Shown piece by piece: positions 36,392 through 47,667 of a stretch of 64,000 bases of DNA (position 1 is the stretch's first letter; each line of letters opens with the position of its first letter). The DNA comes from Rhynchosporium graminicola (Eukaryota; Ascomycota; Leotiomycetes; Helotiales; Ploettnerulaceae): assembly GCA_900074885.1 (NCBI GenBank), contig FJUW01000047.1, forward strand, positions 186,001-250,000, read 5' to 3'. The translations under genes and the position numbers were made by a program. The notes under the pieces are model-generated. The model was not told the DNA's origin. It saw only the letters and a program-made list of their open reading frames with translations, and ran no database searches.

Positions 36392-39300
36392 ATGGCGTAC
36401 CACGTCCCATACTCCTCAAGTCCACCTTCCACGCCAGACGGAAAATCTAGCAATATCTTCTCTTATGGCGCAAATCCTTCGACAACCCCAGCGGGGCCTC
36501 CGCCTTCTTCTGCTAGATCATTCACACCAGCCGGACCACCTCCACCCTCAACATTCGGAAGCTCCATGGGCACACCCTTGAAGCCCCTCTCGTTCTCACA
36601 GCAAAGCGCTTTCAATCCAAAATCCTCTCCGCCAAGCTTTATGCGGTCTGCGGCTCAAGGCGCCATTCCAGGCCAGCGTTCCGGGCTCAGCCATGAGTAT
36701 CGAGCTTCCCCCCCGCAGCGTGGCTTCCATGCGCCATCTGGTGACAGTGAAGGAGAGGATGATACCGAATACATGGATGAGGAAGATGATAGACAATATA
36801 ACAATGGTCAACGAGGCTATACAGATCAAAATGAGGACGCCGATGGTATGATGGACGAAGATGCTCAGTATGGAGATGATGCGGACATGGACGAATATCG
36901 ATCTGAATTTCAGGAAACCAGGGGAAGTGGCCGCAGATATGTTCAAGGAAGCACTGCCGACTTTTTGCAATCTGCATCAGGACTGAAAAGAAGTAGAGAA
37001 GGAGGGGAAACTGGGTTCGACAGCTCCATCATGCAGTCAGGATCACGAACAGAAACTTCGTACTTTGACTCTATTGCGAAAGATCTATATTCTCGAATGC
37101 CACAGCCATTGCTCCATGAAGCGGACGACGTAGTGCTAAACACTGAATTGACAATCGAAAAGCTATTTCAGGAAGGAATTGGTGCCACTGAGGACGACGA
37201 TCTGCTTGATGAAGCTCTACCCATTGTCTCCGCGGAACTTGTCAAGATCTGGGAAGAGTACGCGAGCAAAACTGCGGTCTACGAATCAGAAGAATACACA
37301 GCAGCCGTCGGCCCAGGCGCAAGAGCATCCGATTTCGAAAAAGCAAACTTTCTAGCTTCTTTAGCCTTGAAGATACAGCATCCTGGCAAAATCTCAAAGT
37401 CTTTCGATCGTAGGGTTGTGCCTTTACCACAAGTGCTACTGGAGTGGATGCATGATTACCACAATCCCTATCCTTCAACTCTCGAAGCCGTGCAGAGCCA
37501 CTTCCCTAGTCCATCAAATCACCGATCTTTCTGGGATACTGTCTTCAGCTGCCTTGTTCGCGGCAAGGTTGCGGCTGTCAAACACCTCTTGGAACACGCA
37601 GGTTGGGACACCGCAAGAAACGAAGCCGAGAACTCAATCAGTCAGTTCGGGCAGGTAGGATTCTCTGGCCCGGCGCTCATCAATGTTGTGAAAGTTGTCA
37701 GCGCTGCAACCAATGTCCTTGGACAGTGTCCAGCAATCCGCGAAGACTGGAATACAAGAAGTAGTGATTGGACCCTATTTCGCCTACGTATATCCCAAGC
37801 CTTAGAGGAACTGAGAACTTTTGCCGAAGGAAGCAGTCGGGACCGAATGGGATCTTTGTACGAACCGGACGGATTTGGGACTTCTTCTATTGCTGGTACT
37901 TACAGCAAGAATGCGAAGAAGGCCGAGAGCAAAGTCCCGTGGCACATCTATCAGAATCTTGTAACGTTATACAATCTGGTTATGGGTGACTCGAATGCAA
38001 TAATCGAGAATGCCCAGGATTGGTGCGAAGCAACCATTGGATTGCTGGTTTGGTGGGATGAAGGTAAAGACGACCGACGTGTAGCCTTGGGCCGGTCGCA
38101 AAGCACTTACCGTGCTGCGTCAAGAGAGCCCGATGCAGTTTCATATCGCCGAAAGCTTCGAAGATCATTCCAGGTCGCCACAGCTGATACGACGGATTTC
38201 AGAGTCAATAGCGCCGACATGGTTGAAGTCGGTCTAGTTTCGCTATTCGAAGGCAACTTCGAAGCAGTTGTGGGGTTTCTGAAAGGATGGTCCGGACCAT
38301 TGTCTGCTGCAGTGGCAGAAGTGGCCTCTCTGGGCGGATGGCTTCCCCGAACTGAAGAAAAGAACCTCATCAACATGGGCAGTCTTGATCAGGACGACAT
38401 GGACCTTCTCGGTTACAACTCCTCACCGACCAAAGAGGACGGAGTGAAGGACAAGACCCTTATCAATTTTGCGCGTATGCTTGCGAAGCGGGGAGTTTTG
38501 AAAGCAACTACGAGCTCTGGACAAACTGTCCTTCGTGAGGGTTGGGAACTAGCTATTGCAGTTCTTGGTCGACTCGATTCGACTGAACGCCAAGAGGAAA
38601 TGATTGGATTGTTCCTTGATGGTTTTAAGTTAAGCTCTTCAACCACGGTTGACAAGCTATGGAGATTGCTTAATGAACTTGACCTTGATCGTCATGCAGA
38701 GCGTACAGCAGAAGTAAGTGACATCGATCTACAACTCAAAGTACTGCTAATAATGGAACAGTCGTATGCCGATTCCCTTGCGGAAGGCTCGCACAGATAT
38801 GGCGAAGCTCTTTGGTACTACGCCCTCGCCCATAAAACACAAAAAGTTAAGGACGTCCTGGACCTTCTAATCTCCTTCTCTCTGGTTCAATCAGTAGCGT
38901 ACCCTCCTGAGGCCGACTTAGACGACTTCTTGCGAAGCCTTGTGTCGTCTCCAAGAGAAGCATTGACTAGGATGTCTCAAATGGACGATGACGCTGCAAA
39001 GCTCTTGCACAAGATGCTAAGTGGCTACGCAACCTTACGCAAGTTCTACAATCTCCGCGATGAGCACGTTCTGGATTCTGGTAGAAGATCACAACTGGGA
39101 CCGATTGCACGAAAGATCGAAGCTGCATCGTCTTTAATGGCAGTCATAACCAGTTCAGACGACAATATTCGAGGAGGGTTATATGATGAAGAACGTGGGG
39201 CAGTTGTCAGTGTAGACTTCCTGCTCGCCCTTCTAGGTGAGGCACTAGTCTTTATCAACCAGACAGATCACATCATCACGGCAGCACAAATCGACATCTT

Positions 39301-39676
39301 GCTCAAGGCAATTGAAGATCTCCAGGCCGTAGGAGACCGCGTGTATTCTGCATGCACGGAGTTCTTGCAGACAGTTATCTCATCTGGAACTGCCAAAGGT
39401 TCATCTCCAATGGACATGTTGCAAAAGTCAACTTCCAATGTCAGCGGATCTAGCAGTTTCCTCATGGTCGGAAGCTCGATGTACGCTTCGCAATTAAAGC
39501 AGTCGATGAGCAGCAGTGGGGTATTGGTGAAAGGCAACACCAAGCGTGGGTGGGATTGGCGCCAGAAGGGCATCTCTGCGAACACATCTGGGGACGATCT
39601 GTTGCGGATCTTGCGGCTGGGACTTGCGAAGGATTTGGCAAAGGCCTATTTGCTGGAGGCGGATAGCAGGATGTAA
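36392..39676 (+). CDS. NUP85: Nuclear pore protein Nup85
   Basis: One open frame of 1,094 codons from an ATG in GCGCAATGGCG. The first ~200 residues are disordered, Ser/Pro/Gly-rich and then acidic (DTEYMDEEDD). The rest is an alpha-solenoid matching fungal Nup85 of the Y complex, for example LLEWMHDYHNPYPSTLEAVQ and SFWDTVFSCLVRGKVAAVKHLLE, with HRYGEALWYYALAHK near the tail region. The Y complex builds the pore scaffold. A 48-base stretch at 38714..38761 (GTAAGT...TGCTAAT...ACAG) has all the marks of an intron, yet its length is a multiple of three and it has no stop. The mature protein may therefore be 1,078 residues, and both forms can be translated. Assigned as Nup85 rather than Nic96 by the solenoid motifs; certainty is good but not absolute. 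Confidence 0.85.
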   Translation: MAYHVPYSSSPPSTPDGKSSNIFSYGANPSTTPAGPPPSSARSFTPAGPPPPSTFGSSMGTPLKPLSFSQQSAFNPKSSPPSFMRSAAQGAIPGQRSGLSHEYRASPPQRGFHAPSGDSEGEDDTEYMDEEDDRQYNNGQRGYTDQNEDADGMMDEDAQYGDDADMDEYRSEFQETRGSGRRYVQGSTADFLQSASGLKRSREGGETGFDSSIMQSGSRTETSYFDSIAKDLYSRMPQPLLHEADDVVLNTELTIEKLFQEGIGATEDDDLLDEALPIVSAELVKIWEEYASKTAVYESEEYTAAVGPGARASDFEKANFLASLALKIQHPGKISKSFDRRVVPLPQVLLEWMHDYHNPYPSTLEAVQSHFPSPSNHRSFWDTVFSCLVRGKVAAVKHLLEHAGWDTARNEAENSISQFGQVGFSGPALINVVKVVSAATNVLGQCPAIREDWNTRSSDWTLFRLRISQALEELRTFAEGSSRDRMGSLYEPDGFGTSSIAGTYSKNAKKAESKVPWHIYQNLVTLYNLVMGDSNAIIENAQDWCEATIGLLVWWDEGKDDRRVALGRSQSTYRAASREPDAVSYRRKLRRSFQVATADTTDFRVNSADMVEVGLVSLFEGNFEAVVGFLKGWSGPLSAAVAEVASLGGWLPRTEEKNLINMGSLDQDDMDLLGYNSSPTKEDGVKDKTLINFARMLAKRGVLKATTSSGQTVLREGWELAIAVLGRLDSTERQEEMIGLFLDGFKLSSSTTVDKLWRLLNELDLDRHAERTAEVSDIDLQLKVLLIMEQSYADSLAEGSHRYGEALWYYALAHKTQKVKDVLDLLISFSLVQSVAYPPEADLDDFLRSLVSSPREALTRMSQMDDDAAKLLHKMLSGYATLRKFYNLRDEHVLDSGRRSQLGPIARKIEAASSLMAVITSSDDNIRGGLYDEERGAVVSVDFLLALLGEALVFINQTDHIITAAQIDILLKAIEDLQAVGDRVYSACTEFLQTVISSGTAKGSSPMDMLQKSTSNVSGSSSFLMVGSSMYASQLKQSMSSSGVLVKGNTKRGWDWRQKGISANTSGDDLLRILRLGLAKDLAKAYLLEADSRM

Positions 39677-41148
39677 GAATAGTAGAAAAAGCTGTAACAT
39701 GTCCTTGGCTTGGGACGAGGGTGATACTTGAGGCGAGGCGGCGTTATAGTAGCATAATTTTACTCATAAATCAGACCCACCTTGCCGATAATTATTGATC
39801 CAGGCCTACTTTGCTGATTTAGGCCAATCAGAGGGCACGGATTTGTATTCCTGCCGTAGGGTTTGAGGAAAAGTAATATTTTTTTCGGCCCTAGAGCGCA
39901 GTACTTGGTAAGTGAAGGTAAAAATTGAAGAGCTAGAACCAAAGGTATACTTCGATAATATTATTCATTACCTTAAGCAAAAATCTAAAGATTATAAATA
40001 GAATTTCTTTTGATTGTCTACGCCTTCTGCTATCTACTTGAAAATTTTCCTTCTAATGGTGAATTATTTTACTCTTCTTTATCTACCCAGGTAAGGTCCT
40101 CAGGGTAAGTCTACGCTCGTAATGCAAAAGTAAAGATAAAACCTTATGATTCAGGGATTAAAGGAAGAAGATGGTAGCAACAGGAACATCTATTTACTTA
40201 TAACACGAGAACCTGACGACTAATAACTTTCGAGTAAACTACGAGAGGTTTATATAGGATTTGATATCTTCGGAAGGTAGTTATATCGACGTTAAAAGGC
40301 TATTTCGTCGAATAATCGAGAGGTTTCCGGTCCAAACTCCAAGGTGAAAATCTGAGTATCGCCCTCAGCTTTAGAACTCCAGACAAGTACGACTTGTGAC
40401 CTTTGCAAAACTGGCAGAGGTCTAACTTAAGGGTCTTTTATTCGAGAAGTAAAGTAATTGTATTGAAAAGGTAAAGTCGTGAAATGGTCGCGTGCTTTCC
40501 GGCCGAATTGTTCTACTGCGCCCTAAGGGGAAATTTCCTTCGAGCCTTGACAAGTATACGACGACCTAATCAAAAAGTTAGGACGTGATAGTAATGAATC
40601 TGATAGTTTCAAGATACGACACCTAAGATCAATTTTAGATCCGAAGTAATTCTAATTGTTGCGCGTTGAGATATTGTAGTTTAAACAAAGTAGAAAAGGT
40701 GAAAAGTACAATCTAAGACGGTTTTCGCACTAAACTTCCTCAGCGCTCGCTTCGCAGCTCGACTATTCACTCTGCACGGACTACCCAAAGCACCTCACCC
40801 TATCGGGCCTTTGGCCCGCGCTGCTAAGAAAGTCAAAGTAAGTTAAACCCTAGAATTAGACCTTTCACTAAAACAGCGGAGAAGCGAAAATTGAGCTCGC
40901 CTAGATAAGCATAATTTAAGTCCCGATATGTTTGATGCGCTTGGCGTCAAAATTCAAGTCAAGATACCCACTCTCTCACAAAGCTGCATGACATCAATCT
41001 TTATACGAACCTCCTATATACGTTGGGACGAAAGACTCGTTGCAGTCGTCAACTTCGCATTCATTCATGATCAACCTCTAAAATCCTACACTGCCCGGCC
41101 ACATAATCCACGTTATGATAATATCGGCCCCCTACATCCCTTATATAT
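39677..41148. other. AT-rich gene-free region, possible degraded transposon
   Basis: From about 39,880 to 40,730 the sequence is rich in TA, AT and AAG/CTT words and lacks open frames. At about 40,738 it shifts to a GC-richer block of about 85 bases that includes a hairpin at 40804-40818 (CGGGCC TTT GGCCCG). Such islands often are RIP-mutated repeats, but no terminal repeats or enzyme motifs can be seen. Confidence 0.4.
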
Positions 41149-42206
41149 CTAAAATCCATCGTTCTTGATCCCGTTCCTCTTCTCCCAAGCCAGACGCTCA
41201 TTATTCGTATCGACCCACCAGGCATGTGTAGGATCCTTACTCGTACACTTCCCCTCCTCATCCATCTCCTCCCACGGCTTCGGCGCCAGAATATAATGAA
41301 CATTCTTAACCTTATCATCCCTCCAGATGTCACTGTGTACACCGTCCCATCGAAGCGTCTTCAAAGCATTGTATATATACGGCAGCGGTACCCAACATCC
41401 CTCGTATAATTCCGAGAGCAAAGACTGGTCGGCAAAATCCATGTCGATTACGGCGTCAGAGTTCATGTGTGCTACGATTTGGTCGTAGACTGCTTTTGAG
41501 GGGTTGACGATCTGGAGACCACCGTTCATGAAGCCCAAGGGTCCGACGGCAGGATCAGCGCCGGTGGTCTGAGCGGCTTCGAAATCGGAGTGTTGGCTTG
41601 TGAAAGCGCAGTTTTCGGGGACCCTTCTCAGAGGTTAGTCTCTACAGCCATTCATTCTCTTGCGGATCCGTGTAAACTTACCAGTTTTCAGGATAATGCA
41701 CCTTCTTTAACGGATTACAGACACACGCATGACCCGCCGCGAAAACCCTCTTTCCTTTCCCCTCCATCTCCGGCCCATCGAGCTCCATCTCCATCAACTC
41801 ATCCATATTCTGCATCACCAACATATCGCTATCAAGCTGCACCACGCGATCATATTCCGTCAAGCTGAACGGCGTCAGTTTCGTCCAGCAATCGTAAAAC
41901 CGCGGCTCGTTGGAATAGTCTCTGCCGGCTTTGGGAAGCAGGTATTCGACTTTCTGGGAGGGGATTCCGCAGGCGGCAAGAACAGCGTGCCCTTCTGGGG
42001 GGAAGGCATCTGTGTAGAGTGCTACGAGAGGATACTTGGACGAGTGCTTCTTGAGGGAGTAGTCGAGCGTGAGGAGGCCCGAGAGGTATTTCGTGTTGGT
42101 TATGAGGGTCGTCCAGACTGCGACTGTTAGTGGATTGGCTTCGGGCCGCACTTGAGACAGTCAAATCACCTCTCTTAGACTCAGTTGCTCTCTTAGAACC
42201 AGCCAT
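41149..42206 (-). CDS. Family 8 glycosyltransferase (glycogenin/galactinol-synthase-like)
   Basis: Minus-strand exons 42170..42206, 41682..42123 and 41149..41623 give 317 residues. It starts AVWTTLITNTKYLSGLLTLDYSL after a short basic leader, the GT8 beta-1 signature. The metal-binding DxD is in VVQLDSDMLVMQNMDELM, and AGHACVCNPLKKVHYP and GPLGFMNGGLQIVNPS supply the acceptor-side motifs. GT8 enzymes use UDP-sugars with retention of configuration. The closest groups are glycogenin-like and galactinol-synthase-like fungal proteins. There is no glycogen-binding C-terminus or membrane anchor, so it is probably a soluble cytosolic enzyme; the acceptor is unknown. All three splice junctions keep frame. 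Confidence 0.92.
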
Positions 42207-44485
42207 TTTATAATCGCGCGGAATGTTCGAGGGTGCTGTTAAGTCTGATGGCGGGATCGATGAGGGGTCAAGCGCGGAAAGATGCGAGCTATTATATATC
42301 CAACAAAGAGAAATGATTTGGAAGAGATTTCAACACTAATAGTATTGGCGGAATTAACCCACAAGCCACAAACGTGCTCTCGTACAAAACTCTCCAGAGA
42401 GAAAGAATCTAAATTAACTCATCGCAGCTAATTTTTTCTAACATGGAGGCGCATATTCTCGGGCCTGGTGGGGCAGTGCTTTGACCCCGAGATCTATGGC
42501 TCGAGAATGGTCACCTGTAAGCGTCATCATTAATCTTGGCTATTCAGATCAGGTACTCGCCGGGGTTGAGAAACATCAGAGATTTCTTTTTCCTATGGAA
42601 TGGCTTCCTTTGGCTTTGGGACAAATTCGGACAAAGAGGGCTCGATCATACATCCAATTTTCAGTATTAAGAATCTTCCATTCACGAACGATGCTTTAAA
42701 GAAACACCGGTTGCCCCTTGGCAAACCTTAGGTCTGTACTTGCGAGCGTTAGCTCAAGCCTGGAGGCACCTGCTCTACGCTCTCGCTTAGATCTGCATAT
42801 AAACATCAGAACGGGCATTAAGCGAAAAACTCTATCCAGTAGCATAGACCCGGAAGTTCTCAGGAGGAAACTGAGGTGCTCAGCTATGTCTCATGAAGCC
42901 GGATGAAGCTCTCTGTACAAATCTCTGCCGAAGTTTACCCAGTTCGTGTCCGATGGGGCGAAGAAAGAAGGTCCCTCGACAGTATTACGATGATCAAGTA
43001 TTATAAGAGCAAAGTCTCAAATATGATTTCGTGGTTTTAAAAAGCTACTGGGGAATTCCTTCGAATCCTCCTGACTTTAAGTTCTGCATTTTTTCTGTAC
43101 TCTATCAACATCTCGGAATGGTCTCTCGACTTCGAAGACGTATTCGAATTACCAGGGAAGAAGATATATTCCCCGTAGATGAAAATCGGCTATATTCTCG
43201 TTCTGTATCGATCATATCCCTGATAAAATTCCTGTCAAAGGAAGAACATTCTTATCCGCTATCACGCCTCTAAACAGGATACGAGCAGTCGTAATTATTT
43301 CCTGTATAAAAAAAGAGAGCATAACTCAGAGGCGACGCGCCAGCTCTCTAGACTCCTTACATCGAACGAAGCACGTACTATTCCCCCCCAAAAAAAAAAG
43401 ATCTCCAGTCGCTATCCCCGTCTAATAATCACCACGACCAATCAGCCTGGTAGAACATAGCAAAGTCAGTCCAGACAAGGCTTCACGCTCCTTGACCAGC
43501 TAGTTTGCAGATCTCGGTTCTAAACTCGTAATTCCTTAATCGGTTCGCAGGTTACTAGCGAAGCAAGCCAAAGATTTGATCACTTAGATCCGGGATCGAA
43601 CCTGACAAGTAAACTGGCGAAACGTAATAGGGCCAGTGTAATCCCATATCTTGACTACCACATCGGGAAGTTGCCTACGGAGATACCTAGACAGGTGTAA
43701 CCTGAATCCACAACTCGATATAAAAGACTTTGATTGAAGCCGCGAAAACGCCACAGGATCCTCTTCCGGATGACACTTGACAGGTATATATTCAGTGATC
43801 GGTTTACTTTCGTGATAATTCTTGCTTACAAGAGGAGTATCCAACTAGTTTCCTGAACCGCTTTGCTGGTGATGAGATTGTTAGCTTTGAGCCACTGAAC
43901 CATTCAGATTAGTACTGATCTCAGCCGTTGCAAATTCTCGCAAATACCCTGTTTTCATCGCCCTTGCTGTGCTGGACATCGTAAAGCCTTGTTCGGCAGA
44001 GTAGTCTCGTTGCTCAGCAGAGTCGCGAATCGAAATTGATACACTTCTGTCAATCTTGTTTTCAATTTGGTTCGATATAGAGGTTTTCGGGTATGTATTT
44101 GATAAGTAAACCATTTTGACCCAATATTTTGAAGAAGATGGTTTGAATTTATCAAGAAAATACTTTTATGGATCGGTGCTACCTACTGACCACTTCTCGA
44201 ACCCCAACCATTCTACCTTCACAGAAGCAGCACGATACCACCCTTTGCCATCATACTTTTTGTCGGACTTGAGACGTTGAAAGCAACTCAATCCGCATAC
44301 TGTGGGATACGCTGCCATCCTGTATCAGATTTTGTGTTCAATCACCCACCGTAGAGGGTAGAAAGGACAATGTAGATCGCAAGTCTGCTAAAGCTCAAAA
44401 ACGCCCCAGGCCTCCAGATCATCTGTTTCGCCTCAAGCCGCAATATGCAATACATAATTTGCCCTACCTTGGAGGAACGCTTATC
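42207..44485. other. Long gene-free region (2.3 kb)
   Basis: Only short open frames occur. A C8-A10 homopolymer junction lies at about 43383-43400. A GGATCGAACC at about 43594 recalls a tRNA T-arm on the minus strand but nothing around it folds as a tRNA. It may contain old repeat debris. Confidence 0.4.
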
Positions 44486-47400
44486 TCAGGAAGGTGCTTT
44501 CTCCTCGTCAATTTCGGCATCGTAATCGATGTATTCCTCATCCAAGGTGATGTGCTTGAATTTATCAAGCCCAGCATTGAAGGACGATTTGCCATCTGTA
44601 CCAGAAGCAGGTGTTAGGCGGGTGAAATTGTCTTCCATCTCTAAGATCTCCCCCAGGATACGGTTTCGAGAATCCTTACTCTCCTTCTCAATGTCCTCCG
44701 TATGAAGAGGCGTAGCGGAACTTTCGATTACGTGACGCACATCGTCAATAATGGAGTCTAGAATCTTCTTGATTTCATTTGGAGCGAAGGCTCTTGTTTC
44801 AGGAGTTTATTTAACTCCTTCAGCTCGCCGATGGCTGATAGAGAGGCTTGTGTAAACATTTCTCTAGCATGAGCCTTTACAAAGTCCCTTAGGAGTGCTT
44901 TCATACGGATCAATGAGCCTCTGCCTAGTGATCTTGTTAGTGGTGAAATGTGGGATCAGGCGCAATCTAGTCTGCTTACCTTTGATCTGCATGCACTCCT
45001 CGTAGAATGGGTCCATACTCCTTTGGATGTAACCAGGAATGTTCTCTCGTGCTTCGTTAGCACGAGTTTGTTTGCTTCTTAGACAATAATCAACACTTGC
45101 GCAGACGCGATCTCGGTCAGCTGATAGTCGAGCCATGAGTCTTTGCAGTGGTGGAAAATGTCCGCATGTCTCCTTGATGACATGCTTGAATGACTCCTCG
45201 AATTTGTCCAAAGCCTTGATGATCAGGGACGTGTATAAGCTGTGGTGGCAAGAGAGCGTGTCTCGGAACAGATATCTCCACGGGCCTAATATTGGCTTCA
45301 GAAATGATCTTGTCAGGCGTTCGTTCAGGTCGTACGCTAGCCTTGGACTGGCTTTTTCATATTTTCCTCGACGTCTTATGTCTTTAGTGCCTTCCTGAAC
45401 TGCTTCGGTGCAAGCGCTAACGAGCCTTTTGTCGAGAATGTTCTTGAAGTTTCGGCGCATGTTGTAGTTTGCCTTTCTCTCAGCCTTCAGTGATGTTAGT
45501 GAGGCTGCTGGATTTCATGTACAAACCATGGTTTTACAGGACAGTCTTACCTCTTTCAAATCCGCGCTCTGCTTCTCCAAACTTCCTATAAGACAGTCTC
45601 TCTCTATCTCAGATAATCTGTATTGGGATTGTCCTTCTTCTGCCCAAAATCGAATGGAAGATGTTCGCGAAGCCATTTCGGCAAGGAATTTATCGGAAGC
45701 TGCTTCTCGGACGTCCAAGGTGCATAGGACAGAGAAAGCTTCCAGGCTGGGGATACCAGTGTCTTCGAATGCTCGAAACTCCGGCATCGGCTTCTCACGC
45801 CAAAGCAACCCATGCAGTTTTTGGAATCCTTTGGTAGAGACGCAGAAAACATTCAAGTTTCCTGTCAGCGTGTCCACGGTAGCTTGAAACAATGTTTAGT
45901 GCTTATGCCATTTAGAAGAGCCATCACGTAACTTACCTTGGTCCATCACTCTACACTTAGAACGTGGCTTGTCCGAAGCAGTGAATTCTTTCATCAAATC
46001 AATCGCGCCGTCCCTAAATTGAACCCCTAACCGATCCTTAGTAAATTGGTTCCGCGCTTGGATACATTGACCCCGAATTGATGCACTTAGAATATCTAGT
46101 TGTTGGTGTAGTGCTGCTATTTTATGTTCGTTTTCCTCTGAATTGTTGGTTAGTCGCTTGCTCTGAAGTCAATTCAATATATGATACTTACTATTGTCTC
46201 CAGTTTCCTCCACGTCCGTGAGCTTGCGCTTCAAACCTAGTGGCTGAAGAAGTTTGGTAAGCTCTTTTCCCAGGCTTGCTTCTCGCTCAATGTCTACCTT
46301 CAAGCCCGTGTGTTCAAGATTTAGGGTGTCTATAGCTTCTTCCGTGTTGATAATATCAGTCTTAGTCGTGATAAAGGCGACAAACTTGTCATCGTAACTT
46401 TCGTTCATGTATAGATGCTCCTTCAGCGATGAGTCGAGTAGACTTTCTGCTACTTTGTCGCTCACTGCACGGTTGATATCGGCAACGATCCAGATATGGC
46501 TGAGATTCTTCAAGTAGGCTTTTGCAACTTTTCCTCAGGCGGCGTTCGAGTCTCCCACTCCGGGTAAGTCGACGAGGACGAGTCCATCTTTGAGAATTTC
46601 AGCCTTGGTAAAAATCTTGACGAGCTTCACGAGTGGCCAATACTCTATGCTACCGCTTCCGGAAGAACCGTTGCTGCTGTCGACATATTTATTCATAGAC
46701 TTCAAAAGCTCCTTCGCCTTGGAGGTGTATATCATCTCTGACGAACCATTGAGGATTTGCGCAAGCTCTGGGTCCTGGACGATGTCCTGAGGCGTCAATG
46801 CCAGAAGCTTCTGTAGTGACAGTCCGGGGTATACTGCTTTTAGCTTTGCAATGGCCGTGTTAAGTTCTGAGTCGGAATCATCGGCCGAGGAGTCTTCTTC
46901 CAGCAAGTCCTCGATGTCCCGGCGGAGAACTTCAAACTCTGCAACCCATTCTGCAGAACTACAGAATTGAATCTCTGCTCCATAGGCCTGTTTTGCATCG
47001 TTCGACTGGTTGGAAGACACCTCGATGACGACTGCGGTGCTCGATCTCATACTATTGGTTGGGAGAAGCGCATCTTCGCGGACAAGAGCGTTCAAAAGAC
47101 TCGACTTTCCAGCACCTGTGGTGCCAAGAAATCCGATGAGAGTTCTAGGCTTGTTTCCCATGCTGATCATACTTCCTGGGCATTGTCAGTAACAGAGTTT
47201 GCGGCGTTGTTACCATTGCCAGAGGGACTTTAAGTGTCTTTTGTGTCTTGAATACGACGAAAAGGAGTGAGAACTTACTGCACTGCTCTATATAGAGCTT
47301 GCATTCTGAGTGAAAACGGCCATCGTCTCCCATCAATGTTTGCAACCGGCTCAAGAACCTTACGCCAATCTCAACCATTTTCTCCTTGCGTCGAGTACGC

Positions 47401-47667
47401 ATTTCTAGTGTTTCGAGCGGATACTAGGTGATGCATATGTTACTAGATAGTCCGAATGCATGCCATAGAATTGTTTAGTAATACCTTAACCACACCAATC
47501 TTGGTAGATGAAAAGGGCCTTTCGGACGGCTTCTCCTCAAGATCACTGGCTGAGCCAGTGGGGGATACAGATCTCTCTACTTTGACCGCAGATTTGTTTC
47601 TGGCTTTATGTTTTCGCTTCGGCTTGGGCACCGCACCCGGTGAATCATTGGAAGTTTTGGACTTCAT
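44486..47667 (-). pseudogene. SLIP-GC/dynamin-like large GTPase, interrupted
   Basis: Seven minus-strand exons are readable: 47485..47667, 47279..47423, 46192..47175, 45937..46137, 45551..45882, 44980..45484 and 44486..44924. They total 2,789 bases. The N-terminus is basic and disordered. The GTPase domain has Walker A LGTTGAGKSSLLNALV, G3 DLPGVGDSNAA and G4 TTKTD. A long helical region follows (FKNILDKRLVSACTEAV, ENIPGYIQRSMDPFYEECMQIK). The family is the fungal 'nuclear GTPase SLIP-GC-like' proteins, of unknown role. Two lesions break it. TGA lies at 46535-46537 directly after GDSNAA, where the family normally has Arg (CGA to TGA). One base is missing in an A-run near 44805-44812; restoring it would make the total 2,790. 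The acceptor of the last intron is also uncertain. Translation as it stands would stop just after the G3 motif. Confidence 0.78.

Noticed and set aside
36596..36977. Open frames of 96-124 codons antisense to the NUP85 N-terminus
   Set aside because: Shadows of the low-complexity acidic coding region.
43585..43625. GGATCGAACC resembling a tRNA T-arm
   Set aside because: The stem pairs only partly and no D-arm or acceptor stem is found at the right distances.
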